This document shows positions 22,616 through 34,542 of a stretch of DNA of 64,000 nucleotides, one piece after another. The DNA is from Arachnopeziza araneosa (Eukaryota; Ascomycota; Leotiomycetes; Helotiales; Arachnopezizaceae): assembly GCA_003988855.1 (NCBI GenBank), contig QYAI01000038.1, forward strand, positions 62,001 to 126,000, read 5' to 3'. The position numbers were made by a program, and so were the translations under genes. The notes below the pieces were generated by a model, which saw nothing but the letters and a program-made list of their open reading frames with translations, had not been told where the DNA came from and made no database searches. Within the stretch, counting starts at the first letter, position 1. Each line of letters starts with the position of its first letter.

Positions 22616-23194
22616 CTACCTCTTTCTTAGTTGCCTCACGAGTCTCCTCAATGAGTTTGTATTTGCGCCAAAGTTTGGATTTACTGAATGGTCGGCCATG
22701 GTCTGGCAAGGTTAGCGCAGTATATTAGACCTGAATTGACTTCTTTATCTAACACTGTTTTCGTAGAGGTCCAACAAGAAATAACAAAGGGTGAAACAAT
22801 GGTTGAATGGATACTAAACATAGAGCAGACTTGAGAGGAGCAGCAGGTCAATATCAGAATTTGGGGCGGAGTATACAACTAATTTGAATTATCGAACCAC
22901 CGGTCTCTTCTCTATAAACATACAAGGTTGGCCAAGAGCTCCACCCTTCGCAATTCGATTTGAGCCGATCCAAGACATGAACACATCTCTTCGTCTCCCG
23001 AATACTATCTAAGCGTCAATCCATTCCAACCAAAGGCTATCTATCTACAATCTCCTTCATCTCTTCGCCAAAAGCCTGGAATCTAGCTACACAAAGGGAA
23101 CTCGTCGCACAAAAGAAAGTGCCAGTCGAGGCAATGCATTTGAGGAAGGGAAAAACAATGAGTGCGCTGAAAAAAAAAATTATGCTTGATGTCC
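22616..23194. other. Intergenic region
   Basis: Region between two convergent genes, the plus-strand oxygenase and the minus-strand PIP5-kinase. Only short, featureless open frames are present. Confidence 0.4.
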
Positions 23195-26117
23195 TCATGA
23201 ACCTGGTAAGGGAGGCAGTTCTTTATCCAGGCTGCTTCTGCTGACTGGCCTCTTGACACTTCCTTTTCCATTGGACTCTATCCCGGGACTGTAATCCTTA
23301 GCTGGAGTTCGTGGCCGGCCGTCCTTAGCAGGCGTGAGAGGCCGTCTTTCCTCGCTCCTGCCACTTCTGCCACCGGTACTGCTTGCTTCGCCCATTTCTT
23401 CAACCACAGGAAGCGTCTGACCCTGGATGCCACCAGATCTCTCAGCGCTTGGACTCCGTACTGTTGTAATGGTTCTTGGATCTGGGCGGTCTCCCTCGTT
23501 GTCCCCACTGCGTTCGCTGCGAATAGCCTCATTTTCGTTTCGCTGAAGAGTGGTATTGCTGGTATTTGTGCGATGCATGTGTTGGCTGTTAGAGCGTCTT
23601 CTGTTTGGATCTAAAGAAGTGACATTGCCCTGGGAGTTAAGGTGGGGGAGTGATGGACGGGGTGTTGCCTGTGCTTCACGTGCTGCTTCTTCGTGACTCT
23701 TTGTGATACCCTCGATGAATTCAATGAAACGGTTCCCATATGGCTCTGGTGCGATGGGTGATATAAGTCGTTTGTCATTGCTTAGCCCCTCTGTTTTTGA
23801 TTAGCAAAATGGTCCACGAGGGTTAAAATTAACCTACTCCACAGATGCTCCAGCTTCTTGACTGTTCCATAATGTGTCAAACAGTCAATGATGGAAAGGA
23901 AGAATATTTCCTCGCCAGGACTATTGTCTTCATGAGTCGCTTGAAACCCTCCATCATCACCATAGAAGACAAACTCCTTCTTGGTCATATTCTCTTCCAA
24001 AGTGTCTGGCATTCGTGAACTGCTTTGCCCCATCGGAATCGGCTTTTCCTGTTTGATGATTTGTCGCAGTTCTCTTGCTTTTCGCGCGTTTTCCAATTTG
24101 CTCGGAGTCCTCATCAGCATACCTCGGCCATCTGGACCCCTCTCATCCTCTGGCACTTCCCCACCCGGTTGGAATACTTTCAACGTCTTATCTCGCAAAT
24201 TTTCCTGGTTCCCAATCTGAAGATTATGAACTCCAACAAGCATGCTATAATCCATAATTTTAAGTCGTTGGAGAAGGTGTACATCTTTCTCCATCTGCTC
24301 GAAAAAAAGACGCTTCTTCTCCGGTCCAAATTCGAGATGTAGATCTCTTCGTAACCAATTGAGATCTTTTAGAGTAGCTCTGGGGTTTTTCTCAAGATCC
24401 TCCTCTCTAAAATCTCGTCCGATAGTTGAACCCTTCAGGTCGAATGTCTGGTGAATATCTCGATGAGGTGGGAATAGGTTGTTCATAACGACGAAGTGGA
24501 TCTTCCTACCATACGGCATCTTGACTCGGTGTAAACCATAGAACTGAGACAGAAGAGTGTTTGGATTCTCCTCGACGTGTGTATAATATTCTTTCAATAT
24601 CTTCCGCAAGAATTTGTGCTCGGCGTGATGAATTGTTTTGATGATGTACTTGTAATCTCGAGAGAAATAGAAGAAGCTTCCACTTTTGCCAGGTGACCCA
24701 AGTTCGGACAAAATATATTTACTAGTCAAAGACATCAAGTAATCTGCCGGGTCGAGTTTGAATTTCGCGCGCAGTTTTCGAAATACCCATGGTGCGTAAT
24801 CCTTAAACTTGAAATCGTATTTCGCAGATGGTGTGAGCTCATTGCCAGTACTGTTTTGAATTAGTCAAGGTATGTAGTCTCCCCCAACTTTACTCACATA
24901 TCGAACGAGAACTTGTTCTTGTATGTGAAATCCTCATCTACTAGTTCTCTATCCAATTTGGCGTTCGTCCTCGAAACTGTGAAGCGGATCCCTGTTAACA
25001 TGTTATAGGCAGTTACCCAGTTCACATGGTTCTGATCAATCCTCGTTCCGACCACCACACGATCATCATCCTCCTCTTCTCTTCGTTTCCTCTTGCTCGC
25101 TCTCTTCTGGCGTATTGCCTCGGCCCACATGATGGCATCATCATCTGGGGGTATTTCTTCATGAGGCATGTTTGAATGAATCGACTGTGTATTTCGGCGA
25201 TTGAGACTCAGTGAACCCCTTCTGACACCCGCGGCTACTGCTGTTGGGGAGAATCTTCCTGTGCTAAAGATAGCATCGTCGCCATCCTTTGAACTTCGAC
25301 CTGGCCCTGGTTTCGGAACCTGCAGTGTATGTCGGTGTTTCAATTGTAAAGATCCAGGGTGCTGTAAAGAATGAGTTGATGCCGAGGCGGTAATTGGTGA
25401 AGAGGGTGGAGGAGGTGCAGCATATGCAGGTGGTGAAGAGAAGCGATGCGGAGAGGCTGCAGTCTTAGAAGGTGATGCTTCAGGAACAGGAGTCGGTGGC
25501 AGGAGAGATGACGTGTAGGTCAACGGACCTGTGCTTTGAGGATTCGTAGATATTGGTGGAGGTATCGAGACTCTTTTCGATTCTTCGTTTTCGCCGTTGG
25601 TCGATTGATTCGTTTCGATAGCCCCGTTCTGAGTGAGTCCGTTTGTAGATGAGGCTGGTGCTTTTTCACTGTTTGACGTTCTAGATAGCACATTCTGAGG
25701 AGGGCTCTTCCTTCCATTCTCAGAAACTCCATTTACAGCTCCATTCACCGATGTTGAACTGCCATTTTGTGAAGGCTTATGATCCCAACTACTCAAACTT
25801 GACCGCCCGTTTGCTATCGCTCCGAGGCTTCCATTATGGAGCATATCACCATTCGTCACAGGTCTACTCAAGCTTCCACCATCTGTGAATCCGTCAGCTC
25901 CGTCTCCAGTCCCAGCTTTCATAGATGTGTGAGGTGATGATGATGTTGTTGTTGTTGCTGTCGTGTTTCCATTCGTCTTCTCGAAGGATAGTTTGAGGTA
26001 GTTGTTCGCATCGAAAGGTGATTGGCTTGACGAAAACATGTGCCCTATATCATCGGCCAAGAACTCTGGCATCTCAACCGCGTGTGGCATTCGAAAGGCT
26101 GCTGCAGGTGTTGCCAC
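23195..26117 (-). CDS. mss4: Phosphatidylinositol-4-phosphate 5-kinase (Mss4/Its3 type)
   Basis: Exons 26117-24898, 24850-23838 and 23790-23195 give 942 residues; both introns are 47 nt. The enzyme makes PI(4,5)P2 from PI4P at the plasma membrane, controlling actin, polarity and endocytosis. The first 340 residues are Ser/Thr/Asn-rich and disordered. The PIPK domain starts near VNWVTAYNMLTGIRFTVSR and shows GKSGSFFYFSRDYKYIIKTI (nucleotide-binding loop), NNLFPPHRDIHQTFDLKGST, LKIMDYSMLVGVH (catalytic segment), then FFLSIIDCLTHYGTVKKLEH and, across the last splice, LWKGLSNDKRLISPIAPEPY, the family's activation-loop end and C-terminus. A 170-residue disordered tail follows. Both splice joins are fixed by conserved residues. 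A single essential copy is usual in fungi. The 5' flank is over 2 kb without a gene. Confidence 0.95.
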
Positions 26118-28282
26118 CTTATCAATGTTGCTTGTGATGCTGCTGCTAATGGCGTCGAGATGGATCGAGGGCCACGATTGGAGCAGGATTTCTTGGCAGA
26201 TGGTGCTTTCTGGATGAAGTGACGTTTGCCCTCGATGCCGTGGAAGGGAGGTCAGCTTCAGCCCAGTATATTAGCATCGCTCTTGGTCGTAGCATACATC
26301 GGGACTTCAATTCAAGCGTTTTGGTGATACCCAGAGGTCCGGACGCGCAAATGAGATGGGAGTTGTGTTTAAAATAGCGCCCCTGTCAGCGGCTGTGCAG
26401 CCAGCACATCCGTCGTACAACCTTGTGGGAAGAGCAAACAACTTCGGATAGGGATCGGACTAGATCAATGTTAAAGCAATATACAGAAAGTTCTTGTCAA
26501 ATCTGCCTGCTCTTCTTCCGGGCGCGTTGCCACCAAAGCCGTGATTCCATTGCCCATGTTGAGGCTGGCCACGGAACATTGTTCCACCGTGTCCGGATGA
26601 CATGCGTCTCGATGGAACTTATAAATCTTCTCTTATCCCTTACTCTTCGATTCCATGCTCCCTTCTCTCCCTCTTTTTCTTACCTCTTTGAGAGGTGGAA
26701 TTCTCTGTAAATACCTGCGTATCATTCATGTCAACGCATTGCTCGACTATTCTTCTTGTATGGCTCGTACCACTCTTAGGTTCCTAGCACCTTACTTGGC
26801 TGGCCTGATGTGAGTGCTAAGGGCAAGCTATATACCTTCTTGTCTTGAACGATAGTGATAAATATCGACTTTGAAACATAAAATCACCCATGCCTTTAAT
26901 TAGCTATGTGCCACACTTTGGTTGTATAAAAAGTTAGGGATCCAGTCTCCTTTACAAAGGAACATTTCGGTCGATATCTAGAGACTTATTAGTCGCTGCT
27001 ACTCAGCTTACAACCTATCCAAGTACCTATGTACGTAAGGAGGTAAGGAGGTATCTATAACAAGCCTCAGATCCGACTTCCGGTCACGTGACCATTGGAA
27101 GTCCACGACAGAAGATCCTTTTGAAGTGTCTTAACTATCAGCAAAAGAGCTTTAGGCCACCAGGAGCCTACTTAATAACTTTTCACCCATCTGCCGAAAC
27201 TATTTCTCTAGTCGTTCCATATCAACACCAATAGGGCAGAAGTTCTTGAGAGGCGAACTTGAATGTATTCTGGACAAAGACGCTCAATTTCCGGAGTCGC
27301 TGGTCTGTATGTATCAACCAGTCGTTTGAACTTGTAGAGGTGCATTTCACCTCGAATGCTCTTTCTCACTTCGAATAGTGGATCAGAACAGTTTTTAAGA
27401 GCTCTTTGTAAATACATATTCTCGAAGAATGATTACAGTCGTGCCAATAGCTAAACTGCCTGAAATATTTTACACTGAAAACAATTTTTGACCCCTGTTT
27501 GGAGACAGATATGAGTCTTTAGATCTGAGAAGTATTATGCCATCGTAACTTAGTGCGAAATGACCTGAACTGTCCCATGCTACTAACGACTTTCAAATTA
27601 ATTCTGGGGACTGGCTGGATGAATTTGACTCGAAAAAGAGCCACTCATCTATTGACTGATTTAGATTTGTCGTAGAAAGTCAATTCGTGAATATGATGGC
27701 TTAGGCACCATAGAATCTGTAGTTTATTACAAAAATAACTTTAATTATTTTACGCCACCAACGAATTTGACATAATAGGACAAGGAAGTCTCGGTAATCA
27801 TACTCAGATACCTGTTTCATACAATTGAATTTCGATTTACATCTATTATACAATTCTGTGATAGCGTCTAATATGTGGTTGAACCCTTGCTTGACGCAGA
27901 GCCGCTTCATTATCCCATTTGATCAGCCACTTTCATAATTATCTTATAATAAACAGAGTCAATGATTTAATCTTAAATAACAATAATACCAAGGTAATTT
28001 TTGGGGCTAGTTCCTTTCGGTTCATCATGAGGCCTATCATAAATTCAGACAATGGTAAGATAGGATCTCGCTTAAGCTCCTATTGTCTTTGCAACTACAA
28101 TGGGTAGATACCATAAAGAAAGAACTCTCAACAATAGCTAGATAGGGATAAATGCATTGTATTATGAAAGGATTCGCTCTAGTGAGATAGAAGTACATAA
28201 TCTAAGTCTATTTCTTCCTCGCTCAAAACCTTCTTTACTTCCCAATCTATCAAACACAGCAACCTCTTCCAAATCTCTCACG
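26118..28282. other. Long intergenic region, AT-rich in its second half
   Basis: The left part (26118 to about 26800) should hold the PIP5-kinase promoter. From about 26800 the sequence becomes AT-rich. A 69-codon minus-strand frame at 27208-27417 has protein-like composition (KSIRGEMHLYKFKRLVDTYR) but no family or splice context; it could be a remnant. Nothing else could be supported. Confidence 0.4.
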
Positions 28283-29526
28283 ATGTCTCAACCAATCTTC
28301 AGCTTTGACTCAAACGCCTCTCAATTCTCATCCTCACCATCAATGCCAGCCCCAACCTCCAGCTTCAACTTCAGCATGCCGTTGTCAGAGGCTCCCGTGG
28401 CACCAACATCGGAACCAAAACCAGCAGCTATTTTCTCAGAGAAGGTTTCTAACCCTAATTTTAACCTTGAAACCCTGATTAAGACCAAAATTGGAGACTT
28501 AAAGTCCTGGATGCTTGGAGAATTTAAAGAAGCAAAGACTCAGAGCACATATCAGTTTGAAGAATCAAAGCGAGAAAATCGGCGACTCCATGATTCTCTC
28601 GCCACCATTCTCCAACGAAATTTTCAAACTTTAGAGAGGAAGGCAGTTCACAAATTTGCAACCGAGATCAGACAACAAAGCTGGCGAGTGAATAATCGAA
28701 GCATCAGGCTATCCAACAAATTCGATTTCGCCTTTTCATCCCTCCGACACTACATCAACAGAAACCAAAAGAAGATGGTAAGATCAATCTCTATTTCTCT
28801 AGATTGAGATTGCACACTGAGGCTAACCATTACTAGGAGTATACTATCAATCGTCTCGCCGAGCAGCAGCGAGCCTACGAGAAGAAGCAAGCAAAGAAGC
28901 ACAGAGCTATGAAGAAGGAATTGATGAAGGGATCCGCCCAATTAGACACAAACCTGAAGGCCATGTACGGAAAAATAGAGGCTATGGAGGGAAAGATGAA
29001 GGAGATGGACGAAAAGATTGCCAAGCTCACCAAACTTGTTGAGGAGCTTAGTGTTGCCAAGCCTGTGGATTCAGCTGTTGCAGTTCCTTTCCAAATGCCC
29101 ACCTTTATCGAAACCAAGCCTGTTGCCATCCTCAAGTCAATTTCTACTCAGACTGGCACTGCTACTCCAGTCGACGCCACTTCTCAGATCCAAACTCTTT
29201 CTCAAGTCAACAACGCTACCGAGGTCAACACTCCTGCTCAGATCAAGACTGCCTCCGTCATCGACGCTGCTACTCAAATCAACACCGTCGCATACGTCAA
29301 CCTCGCCGCCCAAACCGATACCGCGACTCAGACCACGCCGAATTCTCGCATCAAAATTCAAGATCTCTTCATCAAGCTCGAGAAGGAAGGCGTTGTCATG
29401 GAGAGCATTTTCTGTCCCGCACTCGACAAGAGAGAAGATCAAGGATCAAGTTCTTCCGAGGAAGTCAAGGGAATTGTCAATGCCGGTCGGGGATCAACTG
29501 GGGGTGGATTCTGCGCTGTCATGTAA
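28283..29526 (+). CDS. Coiled-coil protein with C-terminal CaaX box
   Basis: Exons 28283-28777 and 28837-29526 (intron 59 nt) give 394 residues. The N-terminal 60 residues are Ser/Pro/Phe-rich (for example SQPIFSFDSNASQFSSSP). Residues 70-245 are highly charged and mostly helical, ending in a regular coiled coil (MYGKIEAMEGKMKEMDEKIA, KLTKLVEELS). Residues 265-330 are a Thr/Gln/Asn-rich degenerate repeat of units like ATQINTV and ATEVNTP. The final residues are GGGFCAVM; CAVM fits the CaaX rule with Met last, which directs farnesylation, so the protein may be membrane-anchored. I do not recognise an orthologue. The ATG at 28283 (MSQPIF) was preferred over an upstream in-frame ATG because that extension is not protein-like. 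Confidence 0.75.
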
Positions 29527-30279
29527 CCGGTCTCCTTCTGTTTACTTTTCTTTGCAGACTTTTCTGTTTCCTGTGCCTATGAAAGGTCATGGATAGATAC
29601 ATTATTGATTGCTTGATTGGGTCTTCAATGATCGCCTTCATGCATATGCACACGGGTTTGCTTGTTTGTCCATGGGTGGACTGGGCTGTCTTTAGATCTG
29701 ATTAGAGAATCAATCAAAGACAATAAAACACGAGACTCTTCGTTCCATGCTTGTGACTGATGCACATCCTCCTGACCCGAGTAAACTCTTCCTGGGCCGG
29801 TTTGTCCCATCATGATTCCCAAATTCTCGAGTTATTAGACAGATAGTCCAACACCATTCCACTGTAGAACCGATTTATGTTGATAAGGAATCGGTCAACA
29901 GATATACTAAAATACTTCTCCCTCGTCCCCGCAATGATCTGAGTCCCATCCGTCAGAACAAACTACTCTTGCACTGCTTTATCTTTAGACATGATTATCA
30001 TTCTCAGAGTGGATCTGAAGGACTGCTTGACCTTGACCTAATTCATATCTGTCTCATTACTGTAGAGAGTCTATGTAGAAGTGCTATCATACAATCTTAT
30101 GCTTGTGAGTGACTTGCCTCCTGCCTGTCCACCCAGAAAATATAATAGCGTGAAATGGTAGAACTTCGGGATTTGTCTAGTTCATTGAGCAGTAGAAAAC
30201 TTCTTTGACGTGTTTGAGTTTCCTACCTCGTTCACATACATACACGCATATCATCTAGATATCTAGAAGTAGCACTACC
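29527..30279. other. Intergenic region
   Basis: Region between two plus-strand genes. It holds the 3' end of the CaaX protein and the upstream region of the next gene; no gene or repeat seen. Confidence 0.4.
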
Positions 30280-32501
30280 ATGCTCCGCGCCTCGCTCATC
30301 TCTCGTCGGCGAGATGGTGCGGCTCAGCACTCTCGACGGCCTCAGGCTGTGAAGGTCAATGTCGTTACGGCAATAGGCCAACCGCAAGACTGGCTTGGTC
30401 CAGAACCACCCCTCGAGGGTATGTCTACACGTTGAATCGAGCTAAGGAAATTTTCCGTGTCAGCTTGAACCAGCTTGACCTTCACGTCAGAACAAACTTG
30501 AACAAACCACATACTGACTTAACAAACAGCTAAGATGGCCAAGCCCTCTAGTCAACTTGATCATGAGATTGAAGCTGGTCCCTCCACTTTTTTTACTTCT
30601 AATTTCGAAGCTACTCCTCCACTTTCTGTTACTTCTGATGTCGAAGCCCCTCTTCCACTTCCTGTTACTTCCAATGTCGAAGCTCCTCTTCCACTTTCTC
30701 CTGAAGAGGAAGTCGCTTGGCAAGCAACTAGAGAAAGGCTCTGGAAGGAGATGCAAATCGTGGATGCTGAATATAGAGAGGTTGACAAGCGCTTTCCCGA
30801 AGACTCCGAGGCCCATACAGCAGGTTACAAGGCCCTCTGGCAACGCAAACTGGCGATTGAAACAGCTTTGAAGGCTCGAATATACTCGTGGTCCCAAGAG
30901 CAGGATCCTTGCATTTCAACTATCTGGAATGGCGGCATTGGAGAGGTCATGGAGATTCGTGCTGAAAATGTCTTTCCCAATGGTCGATGGGCTGTTATCT
31001 GGCGTCCTGGTTTTGCCCAGACCGAAGCCGATGCCCGCCAGTACGAAAAGGATCATAGAGCTGAGAAAAACGCCCATATTACGAAGGTTGTTAATAATTT
31101 GATTCGCATACACCGCAGGGAGGTTGCGCACGAGAAGGCAGGCGGCGATCCGAGAGAGCGTTTTCAATGGCATCCAGCATCTTTCGAGGAGCGTGAACGT
31201 CTCGACGCCATTGACGATGAAGAGGCCACGAAGACCGCTGTTGAAAAGGCTCGGGAAGAGGCTATCCAGCGAGTTGAACAACGAAAGAACTTCCGCCCAC
31301 GCTGGGATATGGTCACTCGTCGATTCATTGAGGTTGAGCATGATGAGGATGGGGAGCCGATTAAGGATCCCAATGAGATCCGACGCTGGAGAAAGGCTAG
31401 AGAGGATGATGGTGGCTATGAGCTGGATATCCAAGACTTTGACTTGATTGTGGATCGAGAGTCTGACGGGGACTTTGGAGATCCCGCCAAGAGACACCAC
31501 TTTAAGACTAAGAGTCGATCTGAGATTAGGGCCGAACAAAAGGCTGCAATCAAGCAGGAACAAAACACGCCTCCTCCCTGGGTTCAAGTCTCTCCCAAGG
31601 CAAGAAACAGTGAATACCTGCGAGTCCTGATTGGTAGCAGAACACCCGGTCCTCGACGTACTCATGACAGTGACGGAGTCGAATGGGACCCCTCGCTCTC
31701 CTCCAACCCACTCCTTCGGGCAATGTTCATTGCAGATGATGCCTCTCCTGAGCCTGAGCATCCTATTGAACCCCAATTCCCACGTCCTACAGAGCCTGCC
31801 ACCAGTAACCGAAAGCTCGTCGAGTTCTTCAACCCGAAGAGAAAATCTAGCGGCAACCTTGTTTCCAAGTTGTTCTCATTCGGTTCGAAGAGTAAATCCA
31901 CTACCGACCTGCTTGCCCATAGGAAGCACAAGGCTAGCAAGTCTTCGATCTTTGCTACAGGCGGTGGCATTGGTCTTGGTGGTGCTAATCAAGTCAAGGA
32001 GTTTAGACTAACCCCTCTCTCGGAACTGATTGAGCAGTCATTTGTCGATATGCAAAACCTCAAACAGATCCATGTGGCTCAGAGCAGCGGTATCAACACT
32101 CCTGGTCTCGCAAGCGCCAATGGAGGTGATAGGTTGGTTGGAAAAGACGGCACTATTATTGACTTTGATGCTGTAATGAATACGTTGCAATTGTTCAAAG
32201 AGGATTACTATGAGGTTCGTTTCCTACTTCCCTTCCCCTTCCTGCTTAGCAACTAACTTTCGCGGAACAGTTCCTCAAGCATGGTGGCAATTCCCCAACA
32301 CACCGTTGGGCGGGTGTTCCTCTCGAGGAGGTGTACCTCGTTGCGATGGTCCAACCACGCTCCGAAGTCACCAAAGGAAAGATGGGAGCTGTAGAGGGCA
32401 TCCCCATGGTAAGTATTGTCCTCCATCTCCACTAGCATCTCTAAAATATTTCGCTAATCTAAACCTTTGTGCAGACTCGTGTTCCAGATTGTTGCATGTA
32501 A
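30280..32501 (+). CDS. Uncharacterised charged protein of 662 residues
   Basis: Exons 30280-30418, 30530-32214, 32271-32408 and 32475-32501, with introns of 111, 56 and 66 nt. The N-terminus is basic (SLISRRRDGAAQHSRRPQ) and could be a mitochondrial presequence, though this is weak. A threefold 12-residue repeat follows, then a globular-looking part rich in aromatic and charged residues (EEVAWQATRERLWKEMQIVD, WSQEQDPCISTIWNGGIGEV, GRWAVIWRPGF), a long helical region (EREARQ-like, EEATKTAVEKAREEAIQRVE), and a Ser/Lys-rich stretch near FNPKRKSSGNLVSKLFSFGS. The small last exons encode FLKHGGNSPTHRWAGVPLEE and end VPDCCM. All joins keep frame. No known domain or function could be assigned; the continuous long frame and regular introns make it a real gene. 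Confidence 0.75.
30595..30702 (+). repeat. Three tandem 36-bp coding repeats
   Basis: Three imperfect 36-bp units encode the 12-residue repeats TSNFEATPPLSV, TSDVEAPLPLPV and TSNVEAPLPLSP inside the uncharacterised 662-residue protein. Confidence 0.9.
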
Positions 32502-32796
32502 ACCGGTACTGTTTAGCAGTGTTTTGAGCATTAATGGAGTTGGTATGCATGACTGAACTGAGATACACGCCTATCTTGCATTCGCAAGACATTGGGTTCG
32601 CTTTGCGGTACAACACTTTCGGATAACAAGACATGATAGGGTAGAAACGAAAATTAAAGTCAGATTAAAAAACGTCGTGCAATGCGTGAAGTTCATTAAG
32701 CAATAAATCCATAACTCCATGCCTCTATAGCATTCCAGTCACCTTGCGCCAAAACAAATGCAGCCATAGATACAAATACAGCGATTCATAGGGAAT

Positions 32797-34130
32797 TCAT
32801 GCGGTACCGCGAGGTTTAGCCTTAGCCTTAGCCTTCTCTTTTTTCTCCTCCTTGAGCTTCTTCTTCTTCTGCTCGTTCTTCTCATCGTTCTTGCGCTTTA
32901 GGCTTTTGATCTCCTCCTCTGTTTTTGGGACTGGTTTGAAAAAACCCTCTAATCTAGCTTGTTGAGTGCTCTTCAGGTTCTTTTCGAGTCGGGCAGCAGC
33001 ATTTCGGACTCTGTCTTCAGAAAACCCTTTCTCGGTGACAAGGAATTGAACAAGGCCTTCAATGTCAGGATTCTCCCATTTGAAGTCACAATCGGCGTGG
33101 TCGGCTGGTCGGACGTCGGGACTGAAGAAAAGCTCACGAGCTTCCTTATAAGGCCAATCTTCTGGAATAACGTACTTTGCCTTGCCCTTTTCAACCGCAT
33201 CAACAAACTTTTCAAGGGTTCCATACTCCCGAATGAGTTTGAGAGCAGTGTTGGGACCAACTTTAGGAATGGGGTCAAGGTAATCGCAACCGAGAAGGAT
33301 ACAAAGGTCGACAAACTAAGTACTGTTAGTAAATTGTTAGTTGATCTACATTTGAAACCTACTTGCGTGCGGTCCATATTCAAGCCAGTCAAAACCTTCT
33401 CCAAGAAGATCTCCTGAATAGGCTCCTTCCGCTGTTCACTGAACGTAAGATGCCTCAACAAGACTGGAGAGTCAAAGCACAAGGTATCCATATCCTCACT
33501 CGCAGCCGCATATACCTTCCCCGCTCTAGCAAGTACCGCGCATTGCGCCTCTGCCTCCGTTGGAGCAATAATAAATGGAATTCCCATCAACTTCAACAAA
33601 CGCTGACACTCTGCATTATGTTCTCGTGTGACTCTAACAGTCCGACGCGAGAACTTCTCCACATCCTCCGCAGTGCCTGTCTCTTTTGCCTCCTCCAAAC
33701 CTTCCGTAGCTGTAGCCTTGCGCTGGAATCGTTTTGCAAGCTCGCCGGACTTGAGTTTAGGTGGAGCACCGTCAAATACATAAACCGGCTTAATTCCATT
33801 ATCGACGATGCGGAGGGTGCGGTAGAACATGCCCATGAGATGGGAGGTCGTTTCACCATCTTCGTTGGTGAGCATTTCGCCTCCAGAGCGGACGGCAATG
33901 AGGAAACTGTAGATGCTCATGGAGCTGGATAGGGTTAGCGTCATTTTGAAGATGGTTCTGAATATGAGCTTACGCATCCTGTAATAAAATGTTAGTAATA
34001 GTATAATGCTGAGCATGTTTTGTCAACTTACAATGGCTACTTTTCGTCCGAATTGGTTCTTGATATCACCTTCTTTGTACGCATCTGGAGCCTCCTCCTT
34101 GATGATCTGGAAGAGTTGTTTGATTCCCAT
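32797..34130 (-). CDS. fen1: Flap endonuclease 1 (FEN1/Rad27)
   Basis: Four exons: 34130-34032, 33978-33974, 33924-33363 and 33315-32797, giving 394 residues, the usual length. FEN1 cuts 5' flaps during Okazaki-fragment maturation and long-patch base excision repair, working with PCNA in the nucleus. The N-terminal MGIKQLFQIIKEEAPDAYKE and FGRKVAI lead to DASMSIYSFLIAVRS; the first D equals the metal ligand D34 of human FEN1. Further landmarks are YVFDGAPPKLKSGELAKR, IIAPTEAEAQCAVLARAGKV, ASEDMDTLCF, and after the third intron LLGCDYLDPIPKVGP (helix-hairpin-helix region). A PIP box, QARLEGFF, sits near residue 345, followed by a lysine-rich tail. Exon 2 is only 5 nt (GATGC). It is convergent with the plus-strand gene ending at 32501. 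Confidence 0.95.
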
Positions 34131-34542
34131 CTTTGTGGTGTTTTGGTTTTGGCGTTGTGCAGTTTCTTGGGTAGATGGTTTTCAGAATTTCGAGGCAGTG
34201 AGGAAGACGCGGTGACGCGATTGAATCCGCGCTTGATTCGCGAGACCGGGTTGAGTGGTTCCTTCCATTTGGGAAACTTCACCCTGCACAAGGTCTGCAT
34301 TTTAAGCAAGCTAGTTCAGGGTGATATATTAGCTTCATACACCCATTTCAATATCCAAACCCATGGTTTGCGCCTTCAATATGTCTGCCACTGCCAGATT
34401 CGTCTCTACTCCACTGCACGGCAAGCCTCGGCTTCAAAATCATTCAGGGCATTGCCGATCTAGCGGTGCCGCTACATAAAGACAACACCCTTCTAAGAAC
34501 AGCTCTTACCATGCCAGTTTCTTTTTCGAACCCTTTTCCACG
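34131..34542. promoter_or_regulatory. Divergent intergenic region between FEN1 and glutaryl-CoA dehydrogenase
   Basis: About 410 bp holding both promoters. Near 34197-34215 there are CGCG-type motifs (gaagacgcggtgacgcga) that resemble MluI cell-cycle box cores (ACGCG), consistent with S-phase control of FEN1; this is inference. Confidence 0.35.

Noticed and set aside
27208..27417. A 69-codon minus-strand frame with protein-like composition
   Set aside because: Too short, no matching exons on either side and no family recognised; possibly a remnant.
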